Shown: positions 17,421-26,117 of the stretch, piece after piece
Position numbering within the stretch: position 1 is the stretch's first letter
Layout: each line of letters starts with the position of its first letter
Notes under the pieces: model-generated
Database searches by the model: none
The model's input: the letters and a program-made list of their open reading frames with translations, nothing else
Told to the model about the DNA's origin: nothing
Assembly (NCBI GenBank): GCA_026126105.1
Contig: JAHCJV010000032.1
Location: forward strand, 1 to 58,563
Length of the DNA: 58,563 nucleotides
Direction: 5' to 3'
From: Enhydrobacter sp.
GTDB lineage: Bacteria; Pseudomonadota; Alphaproteobacteria; Reyranellales; Reyranellaceae
Translations under genes and position numbers: made by a program

Positions 17421-19109
17421 TCAGCGCCGTCGCCAGGCCTGCAGCCGGCCGAGCAGGAAGCGGTCGGCCAGCAGGTGCAGCGCCTTGACTGCCGCGGAGG
17501 TGACCACGATCACGACGCAAAGAGCCGTCGCTGCGGCGGTCGTGCCGGCCTCCTCGATGTTCACCGCCGCCACCGAGGCGAGCTTGGTGTCGGGCGCATA
17601 GAGGAAGATCACGGAAGAAACGGTCGTCATCGCGTTGACGAACATGTAGATCGCGACGTCGAGGATCGAGGGCAGGCAGATCGGCACGGTCACCCGTCCG
17701 AAGGTGCGCCAGATCGGCACTTTCAGCGAGGCCGACACGGCCTCGAATTCCGGATCGATCTGCTTCAGCGCCGTGGTCGCGGTGAGGTGCCCGACCGTAT
17801 AGAAGTGCGCGACCGTGTTGATCACCAGGATCGCCATCGTCGCGTAGAGGAAGTTCAGCGGGTTGTTGAGCGCGTTGAAGAAGAAGATGTAGCCCAGCCC
17901 CAGCACCAGTCCGGGCACCGCCATCGGCAGGAAGGCGAGCAGACGCACCAGGTCGCGCAGCAGGTAGAAGCCCTTGGTCTTCTCGGCGAGCCACGCGCCG
18001 GTGAAGGTGAGGGTGGTGCCAAGTACCGCCGCGCCCGCCGCCATGATCAGGGAATTGTAATAGGAGTCCCAGCCGTTGGCGTCGAACGCCTCGAACCTGT
18101 AGTTCGCCCAGGTGAGCGAGAGGTTGTAGGGCCAGTACTGGATTAAAGAGCCCCATACCGCCATGCCCAGGATCGTCAGGATTCCGGCCGCCACCAGCGT
18201 GCAGAACAGCGTGTAGAAGATGTCCCGTCCTGCCTTTGGCCGCGGCACCAGCGGCACGGCGCGGGCGGTGAGCAGCGCGACCTGCTTGCGCTGCACGAAG
18301 CGGTCCACCGCAAAGGCGAGCGCGGCGGGCGCCAGCAGCACCATGCCGACCACGGCACCCATCGAGAAGTTCTGCTGTCCGATCACCTGCTTGTAGACGT
18401 CGGTCGCCAGCACATTGAAGTTGCCGCCGATCACCTTGGCGATGCCGAAATCGGTGATCACAAGTGTGAATACGACGAGGGCCGCGCTGATCACGCCGTA
18501 CTTCGCGCCAGGCAAGGTGACTGTGAAGAACACGCGGACCTTCGAGGCGCCCAGCACGTCGGCGGCCTCGTAGAGCCGGGCGTCGGCCGTGGCGAGCGCC
18601 GTCACCAGGATCATCATGGCATGCGGCAGGCAGTAGAAGACCTGGGCGATGACGATGCCTTCGAAGCCGTAGATCTGGCCGCCGCCCAGCCACGACTTGA
18701 AGAAGCCCTGGGTGCCGAACAGGTAGATCAACGCCAGGCCTGGCAGCAGCGACGGCGCGAAGATCGGGATCAGCGCCACGCCCTGGAACAGCCAGCGCAG
18801 CGGCAGCACGGCGCGGGTCAGCGCATAGGCGTAGAGAAAGGCGATCGGCACCACGAGCAGGGTGCAGACGGCCGCGACCTGGAAGCTGTTCAGCGCCGAG
18901 TTGAACAGCGCGGGTGTCGAGAAATACGAGATGTAGTTGGCGAGACCGACGAACCTGCCGTCCCGGTCCTCGAAGCCCTTTACCAGCAACGACCACAACG
19001 GCAGCCCGACCATCAGCAGGAGCAAGACGGCGAACAGCGCGACGCCCGCTCGCATCAGCAGGTCGTCGCGTGACAGGCGCACCCGTAGCCTGGGCGCGGA
19101 AACGCTCAC
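17421..19109 (-). CDS. phnU: ABC transporter permease, fused double domain (2-aminoethylphosphonate type)
   Basis: A 562-residue permease with two MetI-like domains and about 12 helices in one chain. Each half carries an EAA loop: YEAADVLGASKVRVFFTVTL at about residues 193-212 and FEAVSASLKVPIWRTFGRVT near 456-475. Fused permeases of this kind serve Fe(III), thiamine or 2-aminoethylphosphonate importers. The binding protein and the phnWAY genes elsewhere in the window favour the last. The start GTG 19109 overlaps the stop of the ATPase gene (GTGA). Upstream in-frame codons to 19391 are only the antisense of nothing: they lie inside the ATPase gene and are not used. Confidence 0.85.
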   Translation of the reverse strand: MSVSAPRLRVRLSRDDLLMRAGVALFAVLLLLMVGLPLWSLLVKGFEDRDGRFVGLANYISYFSTPALFNSALNSFQVAAVCTLLVVPIAFLYAYALTRAVLPLRWLFQGVALIPIFAPSLLPGLALIYLFGTQGFFKSWLGGGQIYGFEGIVIAQVFYCLPHAMMILVTALATADARLYEAADVLGASKVRVFFTVTLPGAKYGVISAALVVFTLVITDFGIAKVIGGNFNVLATDVYKQVIGQQNFSMGAVVGMVLLAPAALAFAVDRFVQRKQVALLTARAVPLVPRPKAGRDIFYTLFCTLVAAGILTILGMAVWGSLIQYWPYNLSLTWANYRFEAFDANGWDSYYNSLIMAAGAAVLGTTLTFTGAWLAEKTKGFYLLRDLVRLLAFLPMAVPGLVLGLGYIFFFNALNNPLNFLYATMAILVINTVAHFYTVGHLTATTALKQIDPEFEAVSASLKVPIWRTFGRVTVPICLPSILDVAIYMFVNAMTTVSSVIFLYAPDTKLASVAAVNIEEAGTTAAATALCVVIVVTSAAVKALHLLADRFLLGRLQAWRRR

Positions 19110-20167
19110 GCGGCGAACACCCTGACCCGGTCCGGCGGCAGCGCGACGTCGAGCTTCTTGCCGGCGGCGACGCCGAGGTCGCGCATCAGGTTGCTGGAGA
19201 AATCCGCGACAAGCGCGATCTCCCCCGCCCGCAAGGTGGCGCGACAGAACGAGCCGACGAAATCGAGCTCGCCGACCTCGACGGTCAGGCGGTTCAGGAA
19301 GTCGGCCGGCAGCTCGCGCACACGTACATCTTCGGGCCGGATGCACAGGCGGACCTTGCTGCCCGCCGGCAGGCCGTCCTGCGGCAGGCACGCGAAGGAG
19401 ATGGTGCCGACCTTGACCTGGTCGGGAGCCGCGAGCGTCCCATCGAGAAAGTTCATGGCGCCCACGAAATCGGCCACGAAGGCCGTCGACGGCGTGCGAT
19501 AGACCTCCTGCGGGCCGCCGACCTGCTCGATTGCGCCCTGGTTCATGACCACGATGCGATCGGCCATGGTGAGCGCCTCCTCCTGGTCATGCGTCACCAT
19601 GATGGTGGTTACGCCGAGCCGGCGCTGCAGCGCCTTGATCTCGTGGCGCAGCCGCACCCGCACCCGGGCATCGAGGGCGGACAGCGGCTCGTCGAGCAAC
19701 AGAAGACCAGGGGAGGTCGCTAGCGCTCGCGCCAGCGCCACCCGCTGCTGCTGGCCGCCCGAGAGCTGGGCGGGATATTTCGGTCCGGCATCGGGCAGCC
19801 CGACCATCGTCAGCAGCTCGCCAACCCGGCGCACGATCTCGGCGCGCGTCTGGCGGCGGCTGACCAGACCATAGCCGACATTGTCGGTGACTGTCAGGTT
19901 GGGGAACAGCGCATACGACTGGAAGACGATGCCGAAGTCGCGCTGCGCCGGAGGCAGCGCGGAGACGTCCCGGCCCTTCTGCCGGATCGTGCCCGAACTC
20001 TGCGGATCGAGCCCGGCGATTGCCCGCAGCAGGGTCGTCTTGCCGCACCCCGACGGCCCCAGGAAGCAGACGAACTCCCCCTCGGCGATGTCGAGCGAGA
20101 CGTCGCCGAGGGCCGTGAAGTCGCCGAACCGCTTGCTGAGGTTTCGGACCTCGAGGTAGGTCTTCAC
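19106..20167 (-). CDS. phnT: ABC transporter ATP-binding protein (2-aminoethylphosphonate type)
   Basis: A 353-residue ATPase of the CUT1/FbpC/PotA class. Walker [10 protein letters not shown] is at residues 37-45, the Q-loop at VFQSYALFP (81-89), the signature LSGGQQQR at 135-142, Walker B LLLLDEP at 155-161 and the switch histidine in VTHDQ at 193. The last third is a TOBE regulatory domain. It energises uptake through the double permease. GTG 20167 overlaps the binding-protein stop (GTGA), and its own stop overlaps the permease start in the same way, so the three are coupled. Confidence 0.88.
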   Translation of the reverse strand: MKTYLEVRNLSKRFGDFTALGDVSLDIAEGEFVCFLGPSGCGKTTLLRAIAGLDPQSSGTIRQKGRDVSALPPAQRDFGIVFQSYALFPNLTVTDNVGYGLVSRRQTRAEIVRRVGELLTMVGLPDAGPKYPAQLSGGQQQRVALARALATSPGLLLLDEPLSALDARVRVRLRHEIKALQRRLGVTTIMVTHDQEEALTMADRIVVMNQGAIEQVGGPQEVYRTPSTAFVADFVGAMNFLDGTLAAPDQVKVGTISFACLPQDGLPAGSKVRLCIRPEDVRVRELPADFLNRLTVEVGELDFVGSFCRATLRAGEIALVADFSSNLMRDLGVAAGKKLDVALPPDRVRVFAA

Positions 20168-21204
20168 TTGGCTTTCGGAGCCGACTTCCCGTCGTAGCGC
20201 TTGGTCCACTCGGCCAGGATGCGGTCACGGTTCTTCGACATCCATTCGACGTCGTTCTTCACCATCGCCTTCTCGATGTCGGCGGGATAGTTCGGCGGCA
20301 GGTTGGTCACGCCGGGATAGGCCACGATCGGATAGGTCTTGGCGTAGAGCTCGTTGGCCTTCTTGGTCGTGGCCCAGTCGGCGAGCTTCTTGGCGGCGTC
20401 GAGGTTCTTGGTGCCCTTGACGATCGCCGTCACCTCCATCTCCGAGCCCAGCCCCTCCTTGGGCAGGATCAGCTCGAGCGGCGCGCCCTTGGTCTTCTCC
20501 GAGGCGCCGCGCGTGTCGAGCCCTATGCCGATCAGCCGCTCGCCCTTGGCCGCCTGCACGCAAGGCGCGGAGCCCGAATGAATGTACTGTGCGATGTTCT
20601 GGTGCAGCGCGTCCATGAACTTCCAGCCCGCTTCCTCGCCCATGGTCTGCAGCCAGGCCGCGACGGTCAGATAGCCTGTGCCCGACGAGGCCGGGTTCGG
20701 CATCACGATCGAATCCTTGTACTCGGGCTTGGTCAGATCGGCCCAGCTCGCGGGCTTGGACTTCTTGCCCTTGGCAGCTTCGGCGGTGTTGAAACACACG
20801 ACGGAAAGGTAGGCGTCCATGCCGACCCAGGTGTCGGGCGTCTTGCCGCTCCTGAAGGCCGGCTTCAGCGCCGCCGCACCGGCCGGTGTGTAGGGCTCGA
20901 GCATTCCCATCGCCGCCATCGCACCGACGTTGGAGGCGGCGAGGCCCCAGATGATGTCGGCACGAGGATTATCCTTCTCGGCGATCAGCTTGGCCGCCAC
21001 GACACCGGTCGAATCGCGCACCCAGGCGATCTCGATGGTCGGATTGTCGGCCTCGAACGCCTTCTTGAAGGGATCGAGCTGGTCGTTCTCGAGCGCGGTG
21101 TAGACCGTGAGCTTCGTCTTCTGCGCAAAGGCCGGTGTCGCGGCCAGCGCGATCGCGGCAGCGCCCGCCAGGGTAGCGCGGCGGATCAGTGTCCCAATTG
21201 TCAT
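20164..21204 (-). CDS. phnS: ABC transporter periplasmic substrate-binding protein (putative 2-aminoethylphosphonate)
   Basis: A 346-residue periplasmic receptor with a Sec signal in residues 1-27 (cleavage near AFA-QK). The mature start LTVYTALENDQLDPFKKAF and the block WVRDSTGVVAAKLIAEKDNP, then ADIIWGLAAS, match the PhnS-type 2-aminoethylphosphonate receptors rather than Fe(III) receptors. I do not see the paired tyrosines typical of iron binding. ATG 21204 follows GGGGAAGAA. It lies 37 bases after a MarR gene on the same strand, so the four genes probably form one operon. The ligand is inferred from family resemblance and the phnWAY genes 12 kb away. Confidence 0.82.
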   Translation of the reverse strand: MTIGTLIRRATLAGAAAIALAATPAFAQKTKLTVYTALENDQLDPFKKAFEADNPTIEIAWVRDSTGVVAAKLIAEKDNPRADIIWGLAASNVGAMAAMGMLEPYTPAGAAALKPAFRSGKTPDTWVGMDAYLSVVCFNTAEAAKGKKSKPASWADLTKPEYKDSIVMPNPASSGTGYLTVAAWLQTMGEEAGWKFMDALHQNIAQYIHSGSAPCVQAAKGERLIGIGLDTRGASEKTKGAPLELILPKEGLGSEMEVTAIVKGTKNLDAAKKLADWATTKKANELYAKTYPIVAYPGVTNLPPNYPADIEKAMVKNDVEWMSKNRDRILAEWTKRYDGKSAPKAK

Positions 21205-21241
21205 TTCTTCCCCCATTCAACTCGCCAAAACTCTAGCGGCG

Positions 21242-21712
21242 TCAGCGACCGTCCGCCAGTTTCTCCGCCACGGCACTCAGCCAGCGCCGCACCAGGCGCT
21301 CCTCGTCCGAGCCCAGAAGCCCCGCCAGCTCCGTCTCGACCTCGGCCACCCGCCCGCGGCACCGCTTCAGCAGCGCCTGCCCCCTTGCTGTCGCGTGCAG
21401 GCGCAGGATGCGGCCATGCGTGGCGTGGGCCGTCTTCTCGATCGCGCCGTCGCGCTCCAGATTGCGCACGATGACGTTGATCGTCTGAGGCGTCAGGAAC
21501 GTGAGCCGTGCAAGGTCCGCGCCAGAAACCCCAGGGTAGGCGGCGATCATGGTAAGCACGGAAAATTGCGGTGTTGTTACACCCATTTCGGAAAGCGCAG
21601 CGTCCATCGCTGCGCGAAGCGCCACACTCGCCTGGCGCAGAAGATAGCCGAGATGGCCTTGCGGTCCGCGCTTGCCTTCGCCCGGACGCGGGATCGGCGG
21701 CTTGAGATTCAT
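21242..21712 (-). CDS. MarR-family transcriptional regulator
   Basis: A 156-residue winged-helix regulator. The MarR fold is visible from LGYLLRQASVALRAAMDAAL through TTPQFSVLTMIAAYPGVSGADLA and the recognition helix LTPQTINVIVRNLERDGAIE, then the wing RILRLHATARGQALL. The N-terminal tail of 20 residues is proline- and glycine-rich. ATG 21712 sits inside a near-perfect palindrome (21710-21729), a likely autoregulatory operator. It heads the phosphonate-type ABC operon and is divergent from the SnoaL-like gene, so it may control both. The effector is unknown. Confidence 0.88.
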   Translation of the reverse strand: MNLKPPIPRPGEGKRGPQGHLGYLLRQASVALRAAMDAALSEMGVTTPQFSVLTMIAAYPGVSGADLARLTFLTPQTINVIVRNLERDGAIEKTAHATHGRILRLHATARGQALLKRCRGRVAEVETELAGLLGSDEERLVRRWLSAVAEKLADGR

Positions 21713-21729
21713 ATCAGAATTCTTATATG
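21710..21729. promoter_or_regulatory. Palindromic candidate MarR operator
   Basis: CATATCAGAATTCTTATATG (21710-21729) differs from its own reverse complement at only one symmetric pair, centred on GAATTC. It covers the marR start codon and ends one base before a TTGACA hexamer (21730-21735) that could be the -35 of the divergent gene. Confidence 0.6.
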
Positions 21730-21764
21730 TTGACAGAACTCGATCATAGCACGGGCAGACCGCC

Positions 21765-22223
21765 ATGAACCCCGACCTTGCCGCCCTCGTCCGCCGACAC
21801 CTCGAAGCGGAGAATGCGCACGACCTGCCGGGGACCCTGGCGACGCTTCATCCGGAGTGCCGGTTCGAGGATTTTGCTACCGGCCAGCGCTGGCGAGGGC
21901 ACGATGGTGCGGCCGCGCACTACGGCCAATGGTGGAGCACCTTCGATGTCGAGGTCCGCCGCGGTCCCGGCCAGCGCGCCTACGTGACCACGGACGAGTT
22001 CTACGTCGCCGAGGCGACCTGGCACGGCCGGCACGTCGGCCCGTTCCTCGGCCTCGCCGCCAGCGGCCGCGAGATCGTACAGCCGTTCGTCGTCATCCTG
22101 AGCTTTCGCGACGGCCTGATGTCGGGCGAGCGCTTCCACTACGATCTCGCCTCGCTGTTGCGCCAGATCGGCGCCGACCCGATCCCGGCGCTGGCCTCGC
22201 TGCCGCACCGTATTACGCCTTGA
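21765..22223 (+). CDS. SnoaL-like / NTF2-fold protein
   Basis: A 152-residue single-domain protein of the NTF2/SnoaL-like (ester cyclase-like) superfamily. Its first helix LAALVRRHLEAENAHDLPGTLATLH and the following strand pattern, CRFEDFATGQRWRGHDG, then the QPFVVILSFRDGLMSGERFHYD end are characteristic. Such cone-shaped domains act as isomerases, hydrolases or ligand binders. The substrate cannot be inferred. It is divergent from marR across the palindromic operator and ends overlapping, tail to tail by 11 bases, with the lyase gene. Confidence 0.8.
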   Translation: MNPDLAALVRRHLEAENAHDLPGTLATLHPECRFEDFATGQRWRGHDGAAAHYGQWWSTFDVEVRRGPGQRAYVTTDEFYVAEATWHGRHVGPFLGLAASGREIVQPFVVILSFRDGLMSGERFHYDLASLLRQIGADPIPALASLPHRITP

Positions 22224-23031
22224 AGACTGCCTTCAGCTCGCCGCTCGACATCGTGTCGTTCATCCAGGTGAAACCGCCCTTCTCCTTCATCTCGCGGGCG
22301 CCCCTCATGAAGGCGGCGAGCGCGAGCCGTGACAGCGCGCCTCCGACACTGAGCCGCTTCACGCCAACTGCCGCCATCTCAGCAGCCGTCAGAGCCGGAT
22401 CGGCGGAACTCATCACTACGTTGAGCGGCTTGCCGACCGACGAGGCGACCAGCTTCATCGTCGCGAGGTCGCGCAGTCCTGGCGCATAGAGCACATCGGC
22501 GCCCGCTTTCTCGAAGGCCTGCAGGCGCTTGATTGTATCGTCGAGATTCGGCCGGCCGCGGATCAGGTTCTCGGCGCGCGCGACGAAGGTGAAGGGCACG
22601 GGCAGCGAGCGGGCCATCTCCGCGCCGGCGGCGACACGTTCGACCGCGTGGTTGAAGTCGTAGATCATCTCCCCGCTCCAATCCTCGATCGAGCCGCCGA
22701 CGATGCCGACCGCCGCGGCATCGCGCAGGATCGTGGCCGCCTCCTTCGGATCGTCGGCATAGCCGTTCTCGAGGTCGGCATTGACCGGCAGGTCGGTCGC
22801 CGCCGCGATCACGCGGCAGTTCTCCAGCAGCTCAGCCCTGCTCACGGCACCCTCGCCATCGGCGCGGCCAAGCGCATTGGACATGCCGAGGCTGGTCGTC
22901 GCCAGCGCCTCGAACCCGAGCGACTGCAGCAGCTTAGCGGTGCCCGCGTCCCACGGATTGGGCAGGATCAGGATGCCGGGCCTGGCATGCCGCTCCTTGA
23001 ACAGGCGGCCTTTCTCGGCTTGCGTCGGCAT
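22213..23031 (-). CDS. Isocitrate lyase/PEP mutase superfamily protein (paralog 1)
   Basis: A 272-residue TIM-barrel protein. The family opening LILPNPWDAGTAKLLQSLGF, the metal-site stretch PVNADLENGYADDP, the block GIVGGSIEDWSG and the helix QAFEKAGADVLYAPGL are all present. True PEP mutases need an EDKxxKxNS loop and isocitrate lyases KKCGH; neither is seen, so this belongs to the large uncharacterised group of 2-oxo acid or oxaloacetate lyases. ATG 23031 follows GGGAGGG. It is divergent, with only 34 bases between starts, from a 2-keto-4-pentenoate hydratase-like gene, suggesting a joint role in cleaving small keto acids. Confidence 0.85.
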   Translation of the reverse strand: MPTQAEKGRLFKERHARPGILILPNPWDAGTAKLLQSLGFEALATTSLGMSNALGRADGEGAVSRAELLENCRVIAAATDLPVNADLENGYADDPKEAATILRDAAAVGIVGGSIEDWSGEMIYDFNHAVERVAAGAEMARSLPVPFTFVARAENLIRGRPNLDDTIKRLQAFEKAGADVLYAPGLRDLATMKLVASSVGKPLNVVMSSADPALTAAEMAAVGVKRLSVGGALSRLALAAFMRGAREMKEKGGFTWMNDTMSSGELKAVFKA

Positions 23032-23065
23032 GGTCTTGCCCTCCCTTTCTGCTAAGGGAACATGC

Positions 23066-23845
23066 ATGGACATCGCCGCGCAATGGGAACTCGCCCGTCT
23101 CCTCGCCGCCCTTCGTCGCGACGGCCGCCAGCAAAGCGGCCTTGTTGCCAGGCTCGTGCCGCCGGACAACGCGACGGCCTATCGCGTCGCCGGCCTCGTT
23201 GCCGAAGAGCTTGGCTGGCCCGTGCTCGGCTGGAAGATCGCCGCCATGAAGGAGGAGATGCAGAGGGCGCTGCGCACCGATCAGCCGATCTACGGCCGGG
23301 TCTTCTTCGCGCGCGAGACGCCCGCCAGCTTCGTGCACGCCCGGCTCGCCAGCCCGATTCCCGAGGTCGAGTACCAGGCCCGGCTCGGTGCCGACCTCCC
23401 GCCACGCGACAGGCCCTACAGCCAGGAGGAAGTGACGGACGCGGTCGGCTCTCTGCATCCCGGGCTCGAGCTGGCGGAATGCCGGTTCATTCACGACTCT
23501 GCCTTCCCGCCGCTGCCCGCGATCCTGGCCGACGGCGCAGGCTCGGGCACGATCGTCTACGGTCCCGCCATCACGGACTGGAAAACCCGAGACATCGCCG
23601 GCCAGGAGGCCACGCTGTCCACGAACGGCAGGCTGCGCCGAAAGGGCACGGCCGCCGCGGCGCTCGACCACCCCATGGTGCCGCTCACCTGGCTGGCCAA
23701 CGAGCTGTCGCGCACCGGCGTCGGCATGAAGGCAGGCCAGATGATCAGCACCGGCACGCTGACCGGCATGCTGGCGCCGAAACCCGGCGAAGAATACGTT
23801 GCCGACTTCGGCCCGTTCGGATCGGTAAGCGTGATCTTCACCTGA
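23066..23845 (+). CDS. 2-keto-4-pentenoate hydratase / fumarylacetoacetase-family protein (paralog 1)
   Basis: A 259-residue protein of the MhpD/FAH fold. Visible blocks are YRVAGLVAEELGWPVLGWKIA, the metal-acidic stretch IPEVEYQARL near residue 96, HPGLELAECRF, and the C-terminal HPMVPLTWLANEL with GQMISTGTLTGML. Enzymes of the family hydrate 2-oxopent-4-enoate or decarboxylate/hydrolyse related dioxo acids in aromatic or small-acid breakdown. ATG 23066 with AAGGGA upstream is used; no other meta-cleavage genes are nearby. A distant paralog is at 52360-53160. Confidence 0.83.
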   Translation: MDIAAQWELARLLAALRRDGRQQSGLVARLVPPDNATAYRVAGLVAEELGWPVLGWKIAAMKEEMQRALRTDQPIYGRVFFARETPASFVHARLASPIPEVEYQARLGADLPPRDRPYSQEEVTDAVGSLHPGLELAECRFIHDSAFPPLPAILADGAGSGTIVYGPAITDWKTRDIAGQEATLSTNGRLRRKGTAAAALDHPMVPLTWLANELSRTGVGMKAGQMISTGTLTGMLAPKPGEEYVADFGPFGSVSVIFT

Positions 23846-23873
23846 GAGGCGTCGCCGGTCTCCAGCCGCCCCG

Positions 23874-24848
23874 TCATTCGAGCCGGAGATTGAGGTCCTT
23901 CACGATGGTGGTCCACACCTGGAGCTGATCCTTCTGGTACTGTACTGCGTGCTGACGCGTCGACGGAATCGGCACGATGCCGCTCTTCAGGATCTTCGTC
24001 CTTGTCGGCTCGGAGTCCAGAATTCCAACGACGTCCTTGTTCAGCCGGTCGAGAATCTCCCCCGGCGTGCCGGCGGGTGCCACGAGGGCCCACCATCCGT
24101 CCATGTTGGGAGGTGTCGCAAGTCCGCTTTCCTCGAAGGTCGGGACGTCGGGCAACAGCACGTACCGCTTGGCGGCGGGCACGCCGATTGGCCGAACCTT
24201 TCCGGCGCGGATCATGGCCAGCGATGCCGGCACATCGGCCACCATGATCTGAACGTGCCCGCTGATCAGGTCGGCAAGTGCCGGTGGCGTCGACTTGTAG
24301 GGCACGTGCGTCATGTCGAGCTTGTGGGCGTTCTTGAAGTAGCCGCCATAGGCGATCCCGCCGGTGTTGCCGCTCGCGTAGTTGTACTTCCCCGGATGAG
24401 CCTTGATCAGGCTCACGAGGTCGGCCGCAGTCCTGGCATCAACGTCATTGTTGACGAGCAGCACGTAGTTGACCGAGCCGACCATGGTTATGTAGCTCAG
24501 GTCCTTCGCCGGATCGTAACGCACGCCGCTCGTCAGTCCGGCGGGACTCGCAGCCAGACCGGAATTGGTCAGCAGCCCAAGCGTGTATCCGTCCGGCGGC
24601 GCTGCCACGACGATCTCGGTCCCCAGGGTCGTATTGTTTCCCGGCTTGTTCTCGATGACGATCGGCTGTCCGAGCGTCTGTGACAGCGGCTCGGAAACGA
24701 TGCGGGCAAGGATATCGCTACCGGATCCTGCGCCGAACGGCACGATCAGTCGGATCGGCTTGCTCGGATAAGACTGCGCCGAGGCCGGCACGCCCGCAAG
24801 CACGCCTAGCGCCAGGCCGAGGCCGGCGAGCCAGCACGCGATCTTCAT
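23874..24848 (-). CDS. Bug-family tripartite tricarboxylate transporter substrate-binding protein
   Basis: A 324-residue periplasmic receptor. A signal peptide covers residues 1-24 (cleavage near ASA-QS). The Bug/TctC hallmarks follow: YPSKPIRLIVPFGAGSGSDILAR, LGQPIVIENKPGNNTTLGTEIV, and the pocket stretch HVPYKSTPPALADLISGHVQ. It would bind a carboxylate. No TctA/TctB membrane genes are present, so this is one of the many orphan Bug receptors. ATG 24848 has GGAGGGAG just upstream. It follows the acyl-CoA dehydrogenase gene by 90 bases on the same strand, and may deliver that pathway's substrate or act as a sensor. Confidence 0.9.
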   Translation of the reverse strand: MKIACWLAGLGLALGVLAGVPASAQSYPSKPIRLIVPFGAGSGSDILARIVSEPLSQTLGQPIVIENKPGNNTTLGTEIVVAAPPDGYTLGLLTNSGLAASPAGLTSGVRYDPAKDLSYITMVGSVNYVLLVNNDVDARTAADLVSLIKAHPGKYNYASGNTGGIAYGGYFKNAHKLDMTHVPYKSTPPALADLISGHVQIMVADVPASLAMIRAGKVRPIGVPAAKRYVLLPDVPTFEESGLATPPNMDGWWALVAPAGTPGEILDRLNKDVVGILDSEPTRTKILKSGIVPIPSTRQHAVQYQKDQLQVWTTIVKDLNLRLE

Positions 24849-24938
24849 ACTCCCTCCCTCCGGGACTGCTCTGATTTCTTCTTTCCTGGGCCGACGCTCC
24901 CATAGCGCAGCGCCGGGTGCAATGCGCACGGCCCGCAC

Positions 24939-26078
24939 TCAGGGCTTGAAGCCAAGCTCACGCATGATGATGTTCTTCTGGATCTCGCTGGTGCCTTCGC
25001 CGATCACATAGACCAGCGCGTCGCGGTGGATGCGGCCTACCGGGTATTCGCGCATGATCCCCGCTCCGCCATGGATGCGAATTGCCTGCTCGCTGACGGC
25101 GACCGCCGTTTCGCTCGCGACCAGCTTCACGCGGGCGGCCGTCGCGGCGTCGAGCGTGTTCTGGTCGACCCGCCAGGCGCCGTAATAGACGAGCCACCTT
25201 GCAGCCTCGATCTGGGCCGACATTTCAGCGAGCTTGTGCCCGATCGCCTGATAGTCGCCGATCCGGCGTCCGGCCACCAGGCGGGTCTGCGCATACGCCG
25301 ACGCCGCATCGAAGGCGGCCCGCGCCATGCCGAGCGCATTCGCGGCCACGCCCACACGGTTCTCGCTCAGCGACTCGAGGATCACGGGATAGGTTCCGAG
25401 GCGTTCGCCGAGGACGCAGTCGTCGGGCACAAAGACATCCTCGATATGGAGCAGGCCGGTCTCGGAGGCGCGGATGCCCTCCTTGCGGAGCTTGTCGACG
25501 ACCAGCCCCCGAGCCGGCAGCTCGACGATGAAAAGGCTGATCGCCTCGCCCCGGAGCTCTGGTGCGGTACGGGCGGCGAGCAGGAGAAAATCGGCAATCG
25601 GCGCGTTGGTGATGTAGAGCTTGCTGCCGTTGAGCTTCCATCCCCCATCGCACCGCTGCGCACGGGTCTTGAGGGCACGGATGTTCGAGCCGCCATCGGG
25701 CTCGCTGAGAGCGAAACCGGCGATCTTCCGTCCCTGTACGGCGGGCCGGAAGAAGCGTCTGCGCTGCTCGTCGGTGCCGGCCTTCCAGATCGGCCAGATG
25801 CCCAGATGGCTGTGCGCGGACCAACTCGACGCGAATCCCTGGCTCATGTAGCTCAGTTCCTCGCGCACGATGCAGTCGCTGACCTTGTCGAGCCCGCTGC
25901 CCCCGTCGCTTTCAGGGTAGCGAACGCCCAGCAGGCCGAGCTCGCCCCATCGCGCGAACACTTCCCTCGGCAATGATTCATTCTCTTCCGCGGGCCCTAC
26001 GAGATGCTGGTGCTCGCGGCACAGGCGCCTGACGGTGTCGCGCACGGCGACCTGCTGCTCGGAGAACGAGAAATCCAT
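24939..26078 (-). CDS. Acyl-CoA dehydrogenase family protein
   Basis: A 379-residue flavoenzyme with the normal three-part fold. The N-terminal helices end at about residue 115; FALSEPDGGSNIRALKTRA (about 121-139) and YITNAPIADFLLLAART mark the middle FAD/substrate domain; AIRIHGGAGIMREYPVGRIHRD and the catalytic glutamate in IGEGTSEIQ (Glu361) lie in the C-terminal domain. It oxidises an acyl-CoA to the 2-enoyl-CoA, passing electrons to ETF. The chain length or branched substrate is not predictable. It follows a Baeyer-Villiger-type monooxygenase by 39 bases, hinting at a shared ketone or terpene-like catabolic route. Confidence 0.92.
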   Translation of the reverse strand: MDFSFSEQQVAVRDTVRRLCREHQHLVGPAEENESLPREVFARWGELGLLGVRYPESDGGSGLDKVSDCIVREELSYMSQGFASSWSAHSHLGIWPIWKAGTDEQRRRFFRPAVQGRKIAGFALSEPDGGSNIRALKTRAQRCDGGWKLNGSKLYITNAPIADFLLLAARTAPELRGEAISLFIVELPARGLVVDKLRKEGIRASETGLLHIEDVFVPDDCVLGERLGTYPVILESLSENRVGVAANALGMARAAFDAASAYAQTRLVAGRRIGDYQAIGHKLAEMSAQIEAARWLVYYGAWRVDQNTLDAATAARVKLVASETAVAVSEQAIRIHGGAGIMREYPVGRIHRDALVYVIGEGTSEIQKNIIMRELGFKP

Positions 26079-26117
26079 GATCCTGCTCTGGTATGGACGA
26101 CGACGTGCGGCGCCCGC

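Noticed and set aside
19110..19391. N-terminal extension of the fused permease
   Set aside because: It lies wholly inside the ATPase gene; the GTGA overlap gives a natural start just before the first helix.
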